Assembly (NCBI GenBank): GCA_946183415.1
Contig: CAMHAM010000007.1
Coordinates: forward strand, 1 to 64,000
Direction of reading: 5' to 3'
DNA: 64,000 nucleotides
From: an uncultured Prevotella sp.
GTDB taxonomy: Bacteria > Bacteroidota > Bacteroidia > Bacteroidales > Bacteroidaceae
The notes below the pieces were generated by a model that had not been told where the DNA came from, ran no database searches, and saw only the letters and a list, made by a program, of their open reading frames with translations. A program made the position numbers and the translations under genes. Positions 45,008 to 53,940 of the stretch are shown one piece after another. The first letter of the stretch is position 1. Every line of letters begins with the position of its first letter.

Positions 45008-45015
45008 TATTTTTG
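45008..45015 (+). promoter_or_regulatory. -7 element for the GT4-GT2 pair at 45.0-47.2 kb
   Basis: TATTTTTG, 25 bases before the ATG at 45041. Upstream is a T-rich tract with no TTTG at the expected place. It argues against the longer ORF start at 44882. Confidence 0.55.
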
Positions 45016-45040
45016 CATTTCAGAAGTGAATGTTTTCTTA

Positions 45041-46195
45041 ATGAATAACCAAAAATACAAAATCGTCTATTGTACTCCAGCCATATATTCGGCAGGGGGA
45101 ACAGAACGTGTAGTTTCTTTTAAGGCAAACTATTTTGCAGAACAATTAGGTTACGATGTGACTATTATAGTAACTGAAGGTAACAAAGGAAATTCTTTCT
45201 TTCCTCTTTCAGAGAAAGTTAAGGTCATTAATTTGGGGTTAGGGTTTGAAGATCTATGGAATAAGCCCTTCCTGAAGAAGGTGCTTTTATATTTGAAAAA
45301 GCAAAGACAATACAAAAGACTATTGACCAACGCATTATTAAGTATTAGACCTGATATAACAATTACGACCTTACGTAGAGAGATTAATTTCATCAATGAG
45401 ATAAAAGACGGAAGCCGAAAGATTGGAGAGTTGCATTTAAGTAGGGCGAATTATAGAGGCGTTGAAGATAGAGAGATAAATCTATTCAGAATTATGTTCT
45501 CAAAATGGTGGAAAGAAGATGTTATTTCCAATCTGCAGAAACTGGATAGATTAATTGTCCTTAATGAGAATGCTGTTAAAGAGTGGCCTGAACTGAGTAA
45601 TTTAAAAATGATACCAGATCCTTTGCCATTAGACCAAAAGGCAAAAAGCAATTTGCAGTCAAAGCGCATCGTTACGATAGGGCGATATGCTTATGAAAAG
45701 GGTTATGATTATTTATTAAGAATATGGTCTATAGTAGAGAAGAAATGTCCTGATTGGCAATTGAACGTGTATGCCATGGGTGATCCTACTCCATATGTCA
45801 AATTGATGGACGAATTATCTATAGATAAACATCGTTGTCATCTGAATAGTAGTTTGGTGGATGTGGAGAGTGAATACCAGAGGAGTTCCATCTTAGTTCA
45901 ACCGTCTCGCACAGAAGGATTCGGATTGGTCTTAGTTGAGGCTATGGCATGTGGATTGCCTGTTGTCGCATTTGATTGTGAGAATGGTCCTCGTTCTCTA
46001 ATTACTAATGGTGAAGATGGATACCTGATTCCAGCCTATGATATTGAAAAGTTCTCAGAACGTCTGATGTCGTTGATGAATGACGAAAAGCTTCGAAAAG
46101 AAATGGGAGAAAGAAGCCTTGCTAAGTCTCAAAAGTATCAAATTAGTAAGATTGCCCAGCAGTGGAAGCAACTTTTTGAAGCATTGGTAGTATGA
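45041..46195 (+). CDS. Glycosyltransferase family 4 protein (cassette pair 1)
   Basis: A 384-residue GT4 enzyme from the ATG at 45041. The start YKIVYCTPAIYSAGGTERVV and FAEQLGYDVTIIVTE match three other GT4s in this island. The donor site is RIVTIGRYAYEKGYDYLLRIW and QPSRTEGFGLVLVEAMACGLPVVAFDCENGP. An in-frame upstream stretch to 44882 is hydrophobic, rich in Phe and Leu, and lies before the promoter. Its stop overlaps the next GT2 by four bases. This part of the island is markedly AT-rich, which may reflect acquisition from elsewhere. Confidence 0.87.
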   Translation: MNNQKYKIVYCTPAIYSAGGTERVVSFKANYFAEQLGYDVTIIVTEGNKGNSFFPLSEKVKVINLGLGFEDLWNKPFLKKVLLYLKKQRQYKRLLTNALLSIRPDITITTLRREINFINEIKDGSRKIGELHLSRANYRGVEDREINLFRIMFSKWWKEDVISNLQKLDRLIVLNENAVKEWPELSNLKMIPDPLPLDQKAKSNLQSKRIVTIGRYAYEKGYDYLLRIWSIVEKKCPDWQLNVYAMGDPTPYVKLMDELSIDKHRCHLNSSLVDVESEYQRSSILVQPSRTEGFGLVLVEAMACGLPVVAFDCENGPRSLITNGEDGYLIPAYDIEKFSERLMSLMNDEKLRKEMGERSLAKSQKYQISKIAQQWKQLFEALVV

Positions 46196-47217
46196 AATAT
46201 GATGTGACGATAGGTATTCCTGTTTATAAGGCCGAACCTTATATTTGTAAGACAATGGAATCTGCCTTGTCACAATCTTATCCATCCATAGAATTCCTAA
46301 TTGTTGATGATGCAGGTGGTGATGGCTCCATGAGTTATATTAATGAATGCATTGCTTCTCATTCTCGAGGGAATGATATTCGGGTATTATCTCATCCTCA
46401 GAATCAAGGTGTTTCTGCATCTCGTAATCAGATAATAGATGAAGCACGAGGTGATTATCTCTTTTTTTTAGATGCAGATGATTCGTTAGCAGAGAATACG
46501 ATCACTCTTTTGATACAAAACATTCGGCGATATGAGGCAGAAATAGCTTTTGGCTCTTATGAGAGGATAGAATTATCAGGAAAGCGTGAGCTCTATCAAT
46601 ATCCCATGTTACAATTATTAGGAGAAGATCAATTGGCCATTTTTGCTTATCGAAAGTATGCTGGCATCCAAGCTTCTGCTTGTAATTTCTTGGTAAAGAC
46701 TTCACTTTTACGGGAAAAGGGACTCCACTTCATTAATACGAATTATTGGGAAGATATGGTGTTCACCTTTGATTTAGTAACTATTATTTCACGTGCTGTC
46801 CTTCTTCCTGATATTACATATTCATATATATGTAGAGAAAATTCTCTTTCCCATTATCAACAACGGTTGATTGTTATGAAGGAAGAGGTCATACAGAATG
46901 CAAGAGCCGTTAATCATCTGAAGAGAACTTCTCTGGCACTTCGTAATAAGGTGTATTATCCTAACCGCTGTCGTAATATTGTTATGACAGATTTCTATAT
47001 TGCTTGTCATATTCTCAAACGTAGAAAAGATATTCAGCCCTCAGTTTCAAATATTGAGATTAAGAAATTGATGTCTCATCCCGCCACATTTTCTCAGATA
47101 TGTACATTCCGTCAGTCACGTTTGATAAACCTGGCTTTTTCCCTTTTGGCTAAACTACCTTCTTCGATTTGCGTTTTTGCTATATGGATGATTGGTAAAG
47201 TAAAAAAAATACTCTAA
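46192..47217 (+). CDS. Glycosyltransferase family 2 protein (cassette pair 1)
   Basis: A 341-residue GT-A enzyme. Start DVTIGIPVYKAEPYICKTMESALSQSYPS, nucleotide-binding EFLIVDDAGGDGS, and metal-binding FFLDADDSL. The C-terminal section (RLINLAFSLLAKLPSSICV) is shared with the GT2s at 49.3 and 51.6 kb. It begins within the stop of the partner GT4. Donor sugar unknown. Confidence 0.87.
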   Translation: MKYDVTIGIPVYKAEPYICKTMESALSQSYPSIEFLIVDDAGGDGSMSYINECIASHSRGNDIRVLSHPQNQGVSASRNQIIDEARGDYLFFLDADDSLAENTITLLIQNIRRYEAEIAFGSYERIELSGKRELYQYPMLQLLGEDQLAIFAYRKYAGIQASACNFLVKTSLLREKGLHFINTNYWEDMVFTFDLVTIISRAVLLPDITYSYICRENSLSHYQQRLIVMKEEVIQNARAVNHLKRTSLALRNKVYYPNRCRNIVMTDFYIACHILKRRKDIQPSVSNIEIKKLMSHPATFSQICTFRQSRLINLAFSLLAKLPSSICVFAIWMIGKVKKIL

Positions 47218-47219
47218 TT

Positions 47220-47251
47220 TTTGGCAATATCCTTTTTTTTTTCTATTTTTG
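47220..47251 (+). promoter_or_regulatory. Promoter of the GT2 gene at 47.3 kb
   Basis: TTTG at 47220-47223, 20 bases (T-rich), TATTTTTG at 47244-47251. The ATG at 47280 follows. Confidence 0.75.
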
Positions 47252-47279
47252 CATCAAATTGGAGATATCTCAAGCAAAT

Positions 47280-48131
47280 ATGGCAAATTGGTACGATAAA
47301 TATCTGTCTATTTATGGGAAACCATTCAGTGAAGTTCCCCAGGAAGTCATTGATGGAACAAGGGAACGGCTTGCTGCATTACAAAGTGACAATCCTATAG
47401 CCTCAATTGTTGTGATAGGTTATAATGAGGAACTTCATTTGCAGGCTTGTCTATGGGCTATTAGTGAGATCAGATGCAAATATCCAGTTGAGATTATAGG
47501 AGTGGATAACGATTCCAAAGATCGTACCGCTGAGATATTTGAGAAATCAGGTATACCATATTATACTGAATATCAACATTCGTGTGGCTATGCTCGTCGT
47601 TGTGGATTGCAGCATTCTCGAGGTAAATATTATTTCGATGTGGATAGTGATACCATCTATCCTCCGATGTACTATGAAATTATGCTGAATCATTTATTGA
47701 AACCTGGTGTGGCTTGCGTTTCTGCGACATGGTCTTATTTCCCTGATGCTAACCATAGTAAGTTAGGGCTTAAGATGTTTGAGATGGTGCGTGATCTGTT
47801 CCTCTGGATTCAGCACTTCAAGCGTCCAGAACTCTCTGTTCGTGGTTTGGTCTTTGCTTATAATGCTGATTATGGTCGTCAGGAAGACTATCGTGTGGAT
47901 ATCATTCGTGGCGAAGACGGCTCGATGGCTTTGGCCTTGAAGAAGTATGGAAAGATTGTCTTCGTTCGTGATCGCCGGTGCCGTGCCATTACTGGTTATG
48001 GTACGATTGGCAATCAGTCTATGTGGCAGAGCTTTGTGCAGCATGTCAGGATTCAGAGTAAGGGCCTTTCTCGTATTTTCTTCAAGAAGGAGCACTATGA
48101 GGATAGTGAGGATAATCTTGTAAAGAAATAG
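47280..48131 (+). CDS. Glycosyltransferase family 2 protein
   Basis: A 283-residue GT-A enzyme from the ATG at 47280; an in-frame TTG at 47259 is an unlikely start. Motifs: ASIVVIGYNEELHLQACL, EIIGVDNDSKDRTAEI, RGKYYFDVDSDTIYPP (metal-binding DxD) and the later IIRGEDGSMALALKKYGKIVF. It differs from the GT2s of the repeated cassettes and has its own promoter. Eight bases separate it from the following GT4. Confidence 0.86.
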   Translation: MANWYDKYLSIYGKPFSEVPQEVIDGTRERLAALQSDNPIASIVVIGYNEELHLQACLWAISEIRCKYPVEIIGVDNDSKDRTAEIFEKSGIPYYTEYQHSCGYARRCGLQHSRGKYYFDVDSDTIYPPMYYEIMLNHLLKPGVACVSATWSYFPDANHSKLGLKMFEMVRDLFLWIQHFKRPELSVRGLVFAYNADYGRQEDYRVDIIRGEDGSMALALKKYGKIVFVRDRRCRAITGYGTIGNQSMWQSFVQHVRIQSKGLSRIFFKKEHYEDSEDNLVKK

Positions 48132-48139
48132 AATCCAGG

Positions 48140-49261
48140 ATGAAGATTCTCTATGTCTTTCGTTCTCTTGCGGTTTGGGGCGGGATAGAGCGTGTCTTAG
48201 TAGAAAAAATGAATTACTTAGTGTCAATGTATAGCTATAATGTCTATATGTTGACATCTGATCAAGGCTGTCATCCGATTCCATATCATCTTGATGAAAG
48301 AGTACATTTCGAAGACTTAGGGATTCGTTTCCATCAAAAGTATCAGTATAATCGTCTAAAGAGACACCGGATAGGGAAACGATTGAAAGTATTATACGAA
48401 CAAAAATTATCAGATCGGATAAGTAGTATTTGTCCGGATGTGATTGTGTGTACCACTGCCGATCATATTGATTCGCTGGTTAGGTTAAAGGGGGCTGTCC
48501 CATTGGTCGTGGAATCCCATTCTATTTGTTTACGCACTATAGAACAAGGCTCCTCTTGGTTTTACAGGAAATGGTATCGCTATCGTTATTTGAGGAATCT
48601 TTCTCAAGTGGATGTTGTTGTCGCTTTGACTGCTGGGGATGCTGAAGAGTGGCGAAAGGTTCATCCACATGTTGAGGTGATTCCCAACATTGTCCATTTA
48701 AATGAGGGGGCAGTCTCCTCACTTGAGAATAAACGGGCGATTTTCGCAGGGCGTTTTGCCTATCAGAAGCGCCCCCTGCTGCTTGTCCATATATGGGAGA
48801 AAATACACCTGTTACATCCAGACTGGCAACTTGATATCTATGGTGAGGGTGAGATGCATCAAATGCTCGAAAAAGTTGTAGGCACATCCCAAGCCAACAT
48901 TGTGGTGCATCCTCCCACAAGTCAGATCTTTGATTGTTATCGTAAAAGTTCCATGCTACTTTCCACCTCTCTTTTTGAGCCCTTTGGCTTGGTTATTCCA
49001 GAAGCAATGAGTTGCGGACTACCTGTCGTGGCATTCGATTGCCCGTATGGTCCTGGCGATATGATTGCAGATGGAGAAAATGGCTTCTTAATCCAAGAAG
49101 GCTATATGAACCAATATGTCGAAAAACTTTCCCTGCTTATGGCTAATCCTGACTTACGCAGGAAGATGGGATCGTCTGCAGTCCGTGTTGCTGAAAGATA
49201 TAAGCCCACATCCATTATGCCACAGTGGAAGGCTCTTTTTGAGCGTCTTTTGCACATATAG
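48140..49261 (+). CDS. Glycosyltransferase family 4 protein (cassette pair 2)
   Basis: A 373-residue GT4 enzyme. The start KILYVFRSLAVWGGIERVLVEKMNYL and the RAIFAGRFAYQKRPLLLVHIW and TSLFEPFGLVIPEAMSCGLPVVAFDCPYGPGDMI segments are close to the GT4 at 50.4 kb. It pairs with the GT2 at 49.3 kb, which has its own promoter. Confidence 0.88.
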   Translation: MKILYVFRSLAVWGGIERVLVEKMNYLVSMYSYNVYMLTSDQGCHPIPYHLDERVHFEDLGIRFHQKYQYNRLKRHRIGKRLKVLYEQKLSDRISSICPDVIVCTTADHIDSLVRLKGAVPLVVESHSICLRTIEQGSSWFYRKWYRYRYLRNLSQVDVVVALTAGDAEEWRKVHPHVEVIPNIVHLNEGAVSSLENKRAIFAGRFAYQKRPLLLVHIWEKIHLLHPDWQLDIYGEGEMHQMLEKVVGTSQANIVVHPPTSQIFDCYRKSSMLLSTSLFEPFGLVIPEAMSCGLPVVAFDCPYGPGDMIADGENGFLIQEGYMNQYVEKLSLLMANPDLRRKMGSSAVRVAERYKPTSIMPQWKALFERLLHI

Positions 49262-49281
49262 CTTTAAAAAACTGGTAAATG

Positions 49282-49313
49282 TTTGTTCGTTTGCAGGAAA
49301 GTTCGTATATTTG
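49282..49313 (+). promoter_or_regulatory. Promoter of the GT2 gene at 49.3 kb
   Basis: TTTG at 49282-49285, 20 bases, TATATTTG at 49306-49313, ATG at 49330. The longer ORF start (49279) would lie inside the promoter. Confidence 0.78.
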
Positions 49314-49329
49314 CAGAAAAGTATGTAAT

Positions 49330-50367
49330 ATGAATAATCCTCTTGTTTCCATAGGAATTCCTGTTTACAATGTAGAACCCTACATTGAAAAATGCTTGTT
49401 ATCGGTTCTTAATCAGACTTATCAGAATCTGGAGATTCTTGTAGTCGATGATTTGGGAACGGACAATTCCATGGCAAAAGTTGCTGATTTACAAAGAGCT
49501 CATTCTCGTGGACATCAGATAAGAGTGATTCGCCATGAGCAGAACAAAGGATTAGGTGAAGCACGTAATACCACCATTGATGCAGCAAGTGGGAAATATC
49601 TTTATTTCGTTGATTCTGATGATTATATAGAACCAAATACAATCGAATTGCTGGTAGCTGAGGCCGAACAATATGATACGGATGTCGTGATGGCTTCTTC
49701 CCGTAAAGTGGTCTATAACACTTGTGAAGAGCGTCCGACCTTTGTTTATAAACAAAAAGAAGTACTGATAGGCCAAGATGTTTTTGCACATTATTTATGC
49801 AAAGATCTACGATGGCATATAGGCATAAACGCATGGAACAATTTGTTCAAGACAGATTTCTTGCGAAAGCATAACTTGCGTTTTGCGGCTCGTAAGGATG
49901 AAGATGCCCTTTTCCTTTCCGATTTTTATTCGGAAGTAGAACGGGCAGTGCTTCTTCCCGATGTAACCTATAATTATGTCTTACGTCCAGGTTCTATTAT
50001 GGGGAATCAAGCTCGCAACCAAATTCCAACAGCAGAGATCCGTGAACGTTTCAAGACTGATGCAAAGATGACAGAGCACTGTGCTCGTCTGCGAGGACGC
50101 TCATTCTATGACGTTCATTGTGCCCGTGTCATGAAGCACAAGTTTCGTGCGGTATGTGTAGCACTTCGTCACCGCAAACGTTTCACAGAACCGTTGTCTA
50201 ATCGTGAAATATGCCAGGAGTTAAAACATCCTGCCAGTTTTTATGAAGTCATTCATTTTAGACGTTACCGTCAGTTTCATTTGCTGCTTTATACCGTTAG
50301 CAAATTGCCCCCTTCTCTCTTGGTATGTGTCTCTTATATTGCAGGAAAACTGATGAGATGGATTTGA
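49330..50367 (+). CDS. Glycosyltransferase family 2 protein (cassette pair 2)
   Basis: A 345-residue GT-A enzyme from the ATG at 49330. Motifs: LVSIGIPVYNVEPYIEKCLLSVLNQTYQN, EILVVDDLGTDNS, YFVDSDDYIEP. The C-terminal end LYTVSKLPPSLLVCVSYIAGKLMRWI aligns with the GT2s at 46.2 and 51.6 kb. Donor unknown. Confidence 0.87.
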   Translation: MNNPLVSIGIPVYNVEPYIEKCLLSVLNQTYQNLEILVVDDLGTDNSMAKVADLQRAHSRGHQIRVIRHEQNKGLGEARNTTIDAASGKYLYFVDSDDYIEPNTIELLVAEAEQYDTDVVMASSRKVVYNTCEERPTFVYKQKEVLIGQDVFAHYLCKDLRWHIGINAWNNLFKTDFLRKHNLRFAARKDEDALFLSDFYSEVERAVLLPDVTYNYVLRPGSIMGNQARNQIPTAEIRERFKTDAKMTEHCARLRGRSFYDVHCARVMKHKFRAVCVALRHRKRFTEPLSNREICQELKHPASFYEVIHFRRYRQFHLLLYTVSKLPPSLLVCVSYIAGKLMRWI

Positions 50368-50405
50368 AACGTTAATTTCTTTAAAGGTGAAATTACTTAT
50401 TGGTT

Positions 50406-51560
50406 ATGAAGATTATATATGTATATCCCAAATTAACCTTTCCCGCAGGAACTGAACGGATATTGGTTGATAAAATGAATTATTTGGCAGACCATGTGGG
50501 TTATGACGTTATGCTAGTGACCTATGAGCAAGACAATCACCCGATTATTTATCCTCTATCACAAAAAGTGACTCATGTTGATATAGATGTCCGCTATTAT
50601 GAATTATATAAGACTAATTTTATAGTCCGACTATTTAATTGGCGGAATTATGATAATCAGCTCAAAAGACGCTTTGAACAAATCGCATCTTCTTTTCGCC
50701 CCGATATTGTAATTGCTACTACCTACTATGCTAATATTATTTCTGCGATTGCGGTTGCCAGATTGCCGTTTGTTAGGATTTTAGAATCTCATATTGATAG
50801 GCGGTATATTTATGAAAATGCAATTGAAAATAGAGATACCTATCTTCATTGGTTCCGTTGTTGGACTGAAAAGATGAGTGTAACTAATAAAATCGGGAAG
50901 TTTGATGTGTTGGTTACGCTCAATGATGCTGATGCTGCTGACTGGTCGAAATATTTGAAAACAGTCATTATTGAGAACATCGTCCATTTGAATCCTACTA
51001 ACTCCTTTAGTCATCAAGACACTAAGAAAGTAATCTTTGCCGGACGATATACACGACAAAAAGGTATTGATGATTTATTGAGAATTTGGACAATAGTTAA
51101 CAGAAAACATCCAGATTGGCATTTAAATATGTATGGTAATGGAGATTTATCTGATGGGTTGTCGGAAAGAGCAAGTCAGTTGCAGGCAAACATTCATGTA
51201 AATGCACAAGTTTTAAATATCTTTGAAAAATATAGAGAAAATACTATGCTTTTGATGACCTCTCTTTATGAACCTTTCGGATTAGTTATTCCAGAAGCTA
51301 TGAGCTGTGGCTTACCAGTCGTGGCATTTGATTGCCCTTCTGGTCCAGCGAATATTCTTACAGAAGGGGTCGATGGCTATTTGATTAAGGATAGGGATGT
51401 GAACGCTTTTGCAGAAAAAGTGTGCTATTTGATAGAGCATCCCGATGTGCGTATTGAAATGGGGAAAAATGCAATCAAGCACTCTGTAAGATATGCACCT
51501 GAGCGAATTATGCCCAAGTGGATAAGCCTTTTCAAGGAGTTAGTGGGCCAAAACAAATAA
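50406..51560 (+). CDS. Glycosyltransferase family 4 protein (cassette pair 3)
   Basis: A 384-residue GT4 enzyme from the ATG at 50406 (a TTG at 50400 is also in frame). Start KIIYVYPKLTFPAGTERILVDKMNYLADHVGYDVMLVTYEQ; donor site VIFAGRYTRQKGIDDLLRIW and TSLYEPFGLVIPEAMSCGLPVVAFDCPSGPANIL. Its GT2 partner is convergent on the minus strand 13 bases away, unlike pairs 1 and 2. Confidence 0.87.
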   Translation: MKIIYVYPKLTFPAGTERILVDKMNYLADHVGYDVMLVTYEQDNHPIIYPLSQKVTHVDIDVRYYELYKTNFIVRLFNWRNYDNQLKRRFEQIASSFRPDIVIATTYYANIISAIAVARLPFVRILESHIDRRYIYENAIENRDTYLHWFRCWTEKMSVTNKIGKFDVLVTLNDADAADWSKYLKTVIIENIVHLNPTNSFSHQDTKKVIFAGRYTRQKGIDDLLRIWTIVNRKHPDWHLNMYGNGDLSDGLSERASQLQANIHVNAQVLNIFEKYRENTMLLMTSLYEPFGLVIPEAMSCGLPVVAFDCPSGPANILTEGVDGYLIKDRDVNAFAEKVCYLIEHPDVRIEMGKNAIKHSVRYAPERIMPKWISLFKELVGQNK

Positions 51561-51573
51561 AATGCCCATACAT

Positions 51574-52632
51574 TTAAATCACATGCTTCATTTTGCCAAG
51601 AGTTTTGATGATACATACAGAAAGACTTGCAGGCAGCTTGCCGATGAAGTAAAATCCTAAGTTGATGAGCTTGTGGTTTGTGAAAGGAAGGATTTCTAAG
51701 AGAGCTAATGGATGACTCATTGCTTCTTTAATCATCTTGTTATTGATAGGGGGCTTGATTCTGTCTTTATTCTTAAGAATTCCGCAAATCATAAAAAACA
51801 TCAGGATCATTCCCTTGGTGCAGCGTGTCTCGAAATAAGGCTTACTCCTCAATTCCAGACATTTGTTCTTTAGATACGAATAAATTCGGATAAACTCCTT
51901 TACCTCGTCTAGTTTGATTTCTTTCCGTCCCTGATAGTTCGACAACGAACCGTCTCGTATAACATAATAGTAAGTATGATCAGGAATTAAGACTGCCTTT
52001 GTCACCAATGGCACCACATCGCAACTACATATCATATCGTCATTAAAACGGGCTTTTTTAAATTGAATATGGTGCCTGTCTAAGAAGTCTTTTCTGAAAA
52101 GGATATTCCAGATGAAGTCTCTTAATGTCGGATGGACACTTCTATTCGCAAAGTTGGCTAAAGCATTTTCACCTTCTAAGACAAGATAGGGTTGATTTAG
52201 GAAGTCTTGGCCTATGTCAAGGGCCTTACCTTCTAAGTCAACGGGCAGTACTGATCCGTATACTGCCTCAGCCTGATGCTCTACAGCTTGTTTATAGAGT
52301 TTCTCAATACAGTCTTCAGAGATGTAATCGTCAGAGTCTACAAGCATAACATATTCCCCTTGTGCCTCTTTCAGGACGCGGTTTCTGGCTGCCCAGCATC
52401 CCATATTTTGCGGCTGCGTGATAATCTGGATGTTCTTTCCCCGGGGATGCGTTGCCTGCAGCTCTTTGACTATCTCTATTGAGTTGTCTGGCCCTAAGTC
52501 GTCTATTACAAGTATCTCAATATCATCATCGAAAGTTTGGTTCAATATAGACAACAAGCATTTTCTGATATATTTCTCTACCCCGTAGACGGGCATTCCA
52601 ATGGTGATTTTGTATTTGTATTCTTTCATCAT
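51574..52632 (-). CDS. Glycosyltransferase family 2 protein (cassette pair 3)
   Basis: A 352-residue GT-A enzyme. Motifs: KITIGMPVYGVEKYIRKCLLSILNQTFDD, EILVIDDLGPDNSIEIV, MLVDSDDYISEDCIEKLY. The tail LINLGFYFIGKLPASLSVCIIKTLGKM is shared with the GT2s at 46.2 and 49.3 kb. It follows the GT4 ending at 52653 on the minus strand by 20 bases. Confidence 0.87.
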   Translation of the reverse strand: MMKEYKYKITIGMPVYGVEKYIRKCLLSILNQTFDDDIEILVIDDLGPDNSIEIVKELQATHPRGKNIQIITQPQNMGCWAARNRVLKEAQGEYVMLVDSDDYISEDCIEKLYKQAVEHQAEAVYGSVLPVDLEGKALDIGQDFLNQPYLVLEGENALANFANRSVHPTLRDFIWNILFRKDFLDRHHIQFKKARFNDDMICSCDVVPLVTKAVLIPDHTYYYVIRDGSLSNYQGRKEIKLDEVKEFIRIYSYLKNKCLELRSKPYFETRCTKGMILMFFMICGILKNKDRIKPPINNKMIKEAMSHPLALLEILPFTNHKLINLGFYFIGKLPASLSVCIIKTLGKMKHVI

Positions 52633-52652
52633 AGCTTCTATATCTTTAGACG

Positions 52653-53819
52653 TTAATTATTCTTGTTTTGTATAGATTCTTCAAACAATTGTATCCATTT
52701 CTTCATGATAATTTCCTTTTTATATCTGGCAGAACTTATCCTGGCAGGTGTCTTCATTTGATGCCGTTCTACCGGATGCTGAATCATCCATAAGATGGCT
52801 TCTCCTAATTGTGCAATATTACCATCTTCAACAAGTAAACCGTTTTTACCGTGGCAGATGGCTTCCCTTGGGCCATATTTACAGTCGAAAGCTACGCATG
52901 GCAGTCCGCACGACATAGCCTCGTTCAGTACCAGGGCGTAACCTTCAAATCGGGAACTGAGCACATAGAAAGCACTTCTCTGGTATTCATCATAGATGTT
53001 CTTGGTTGGCTTGTTTATTATAATTCTGTCATCTAAGTGCCTCTCCGCAATCATCTCTCTTAACGATAGTTCATCTTCGCCATTGCCGAATATGTCAATG
53101 TGCCATTCTGGGCATTTGTCTGATATGCGGGCAAATGCTTCTATCAAAAGGTCAAACCCCTTTTGCTCTGTAAGTCTGCCTACACAAATAATGCGAGTGC
53201 TTTTTTGGCTTAATTCTTCTGAAATATTTTCGGGATAATATGTCACAGGGTTAGGTATTATGCTTACATTCCTGATATAGTTCTGCCACATCTTCGCATC
53301 ACCTTCCGTTAGTGAGATAAGCCTGTTGAATTTCTTAATTGTGGAGAGGAGGTATATGTTGAATAGTTTGGCTGCTAATCTTCTTATCCTTCCGTTTTTG
53401 TGGTTTTCAGTTATTTGTGCTATATGAAATGCGATATGCGATTCTATAAATTTGTTGGCATTTGTTTTGATGCTCCCAATGAGATTGATTATTTCGAGAT
53501 CATAAGTGGTAGCTATCATATAATCGGGATTTAACCTTTCAATAAGTTCCTGAAGTCGCTGTTTGAAAAGCCTTCTCATTTTCATGTGTTCATAGACTCT
53601 TCGTATTATCCCATATTTCTTCAATTCGAAAAATCTGGTGTTTAGATCGTAGTGCTGAACATTCTTATGTAATGGGAATGCAAGTGGATGCTTCCCTTGG
53701 ATGTAAGTTATGAGTGATACATTATAACCAATCTCTGCAAAATAATTCATTTTGTCACTAAGTACACGTTCTGTACCTCCAAAATCAGTACATATTCTCA
53801 TTATATATACTATTGTCAT
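52653..53819 (-). CDS. Glycosyltransferase family 4 protein (cassette pair 4)
   Basis: About 388 residues from the ATG at 53819; the ORF extends to 53858 but the promoter sits there. Start TIVYIMRICTDFGGTERVLSDKMNYFAEIGYNVSLITYIQ; donor site RIICVGRLTEQKGFDLLIEAF and LSSRFEGYALVLNEAMSCGLPCVAFDCKYGPREAI. Related to the other cassette GT4s. It is the first gene of a minus unit that includes the GT2 at 51.6 kb. Confidence 0.87.
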   Translation of the reverse strand: MTIVYIMRICTDFGGTERVLSDKMNYFAEIGYNVSLITYIQGKHPLAFPLHKNVQHYDLNTRFFELKKYGIIRRVYEHMKMRRLFKQRLQELIERLNPDYMIATTYDLEIINLIGSIKTNANKFIESHIAFHIAQITENHKNGRIRRLAAKLFNIYLLSTIKKFNRLISLTEGDAKMWQNYIRNVSIIPNPVTYYPENISEELSQKSTRIICVGRLTEQKGFDLLIEAFARISDKCPEWHIDIFGNGEDELSLREMIAERHLDDRIIINKPTKNIYDEYQRSAFYVLSSRFEGYALVLNEAMSCGLPCVAFDCKYGPREAICHGKNGLLVEDGNIAQLGEAILWMIQHPVERHQMKTPARISSARYKKEIIMKKWIQLFEESIQNKNN

Positions 53820-53855
53820 AAAGAGAATCCTTTCTTGAATTATTAATATTTCATG

Positions 53856-53887
53856 CAAAGATAAGGATAAATAATGAAATAACCAAA
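53856..53887 (-). promoter_or_regulatory. Promoter of the GT4 gene at 52.7-53.8 kb
   Basis: On the minus strand: TTTG (complement of 53884-53887), 20 bases, TATCTTTG (complement of 53856-53863). It lies inside the longest ORF and so supports the start at 53819. Confidence 0.78.
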
Positions 53888-53940
53888 TAACTACTTGGTT
53901 TTTTCAGAAATAACTCTTATTGTGCTCTTTTCAAGTTGTG

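Noticed and set aside
44882..45040. N-terminal hydrophobic extension of the GT4 at 45.0 kb
   Set aside because: It overlaps the start of the divergent gene and contains the promoter element at 45008. The family start is at 45041.
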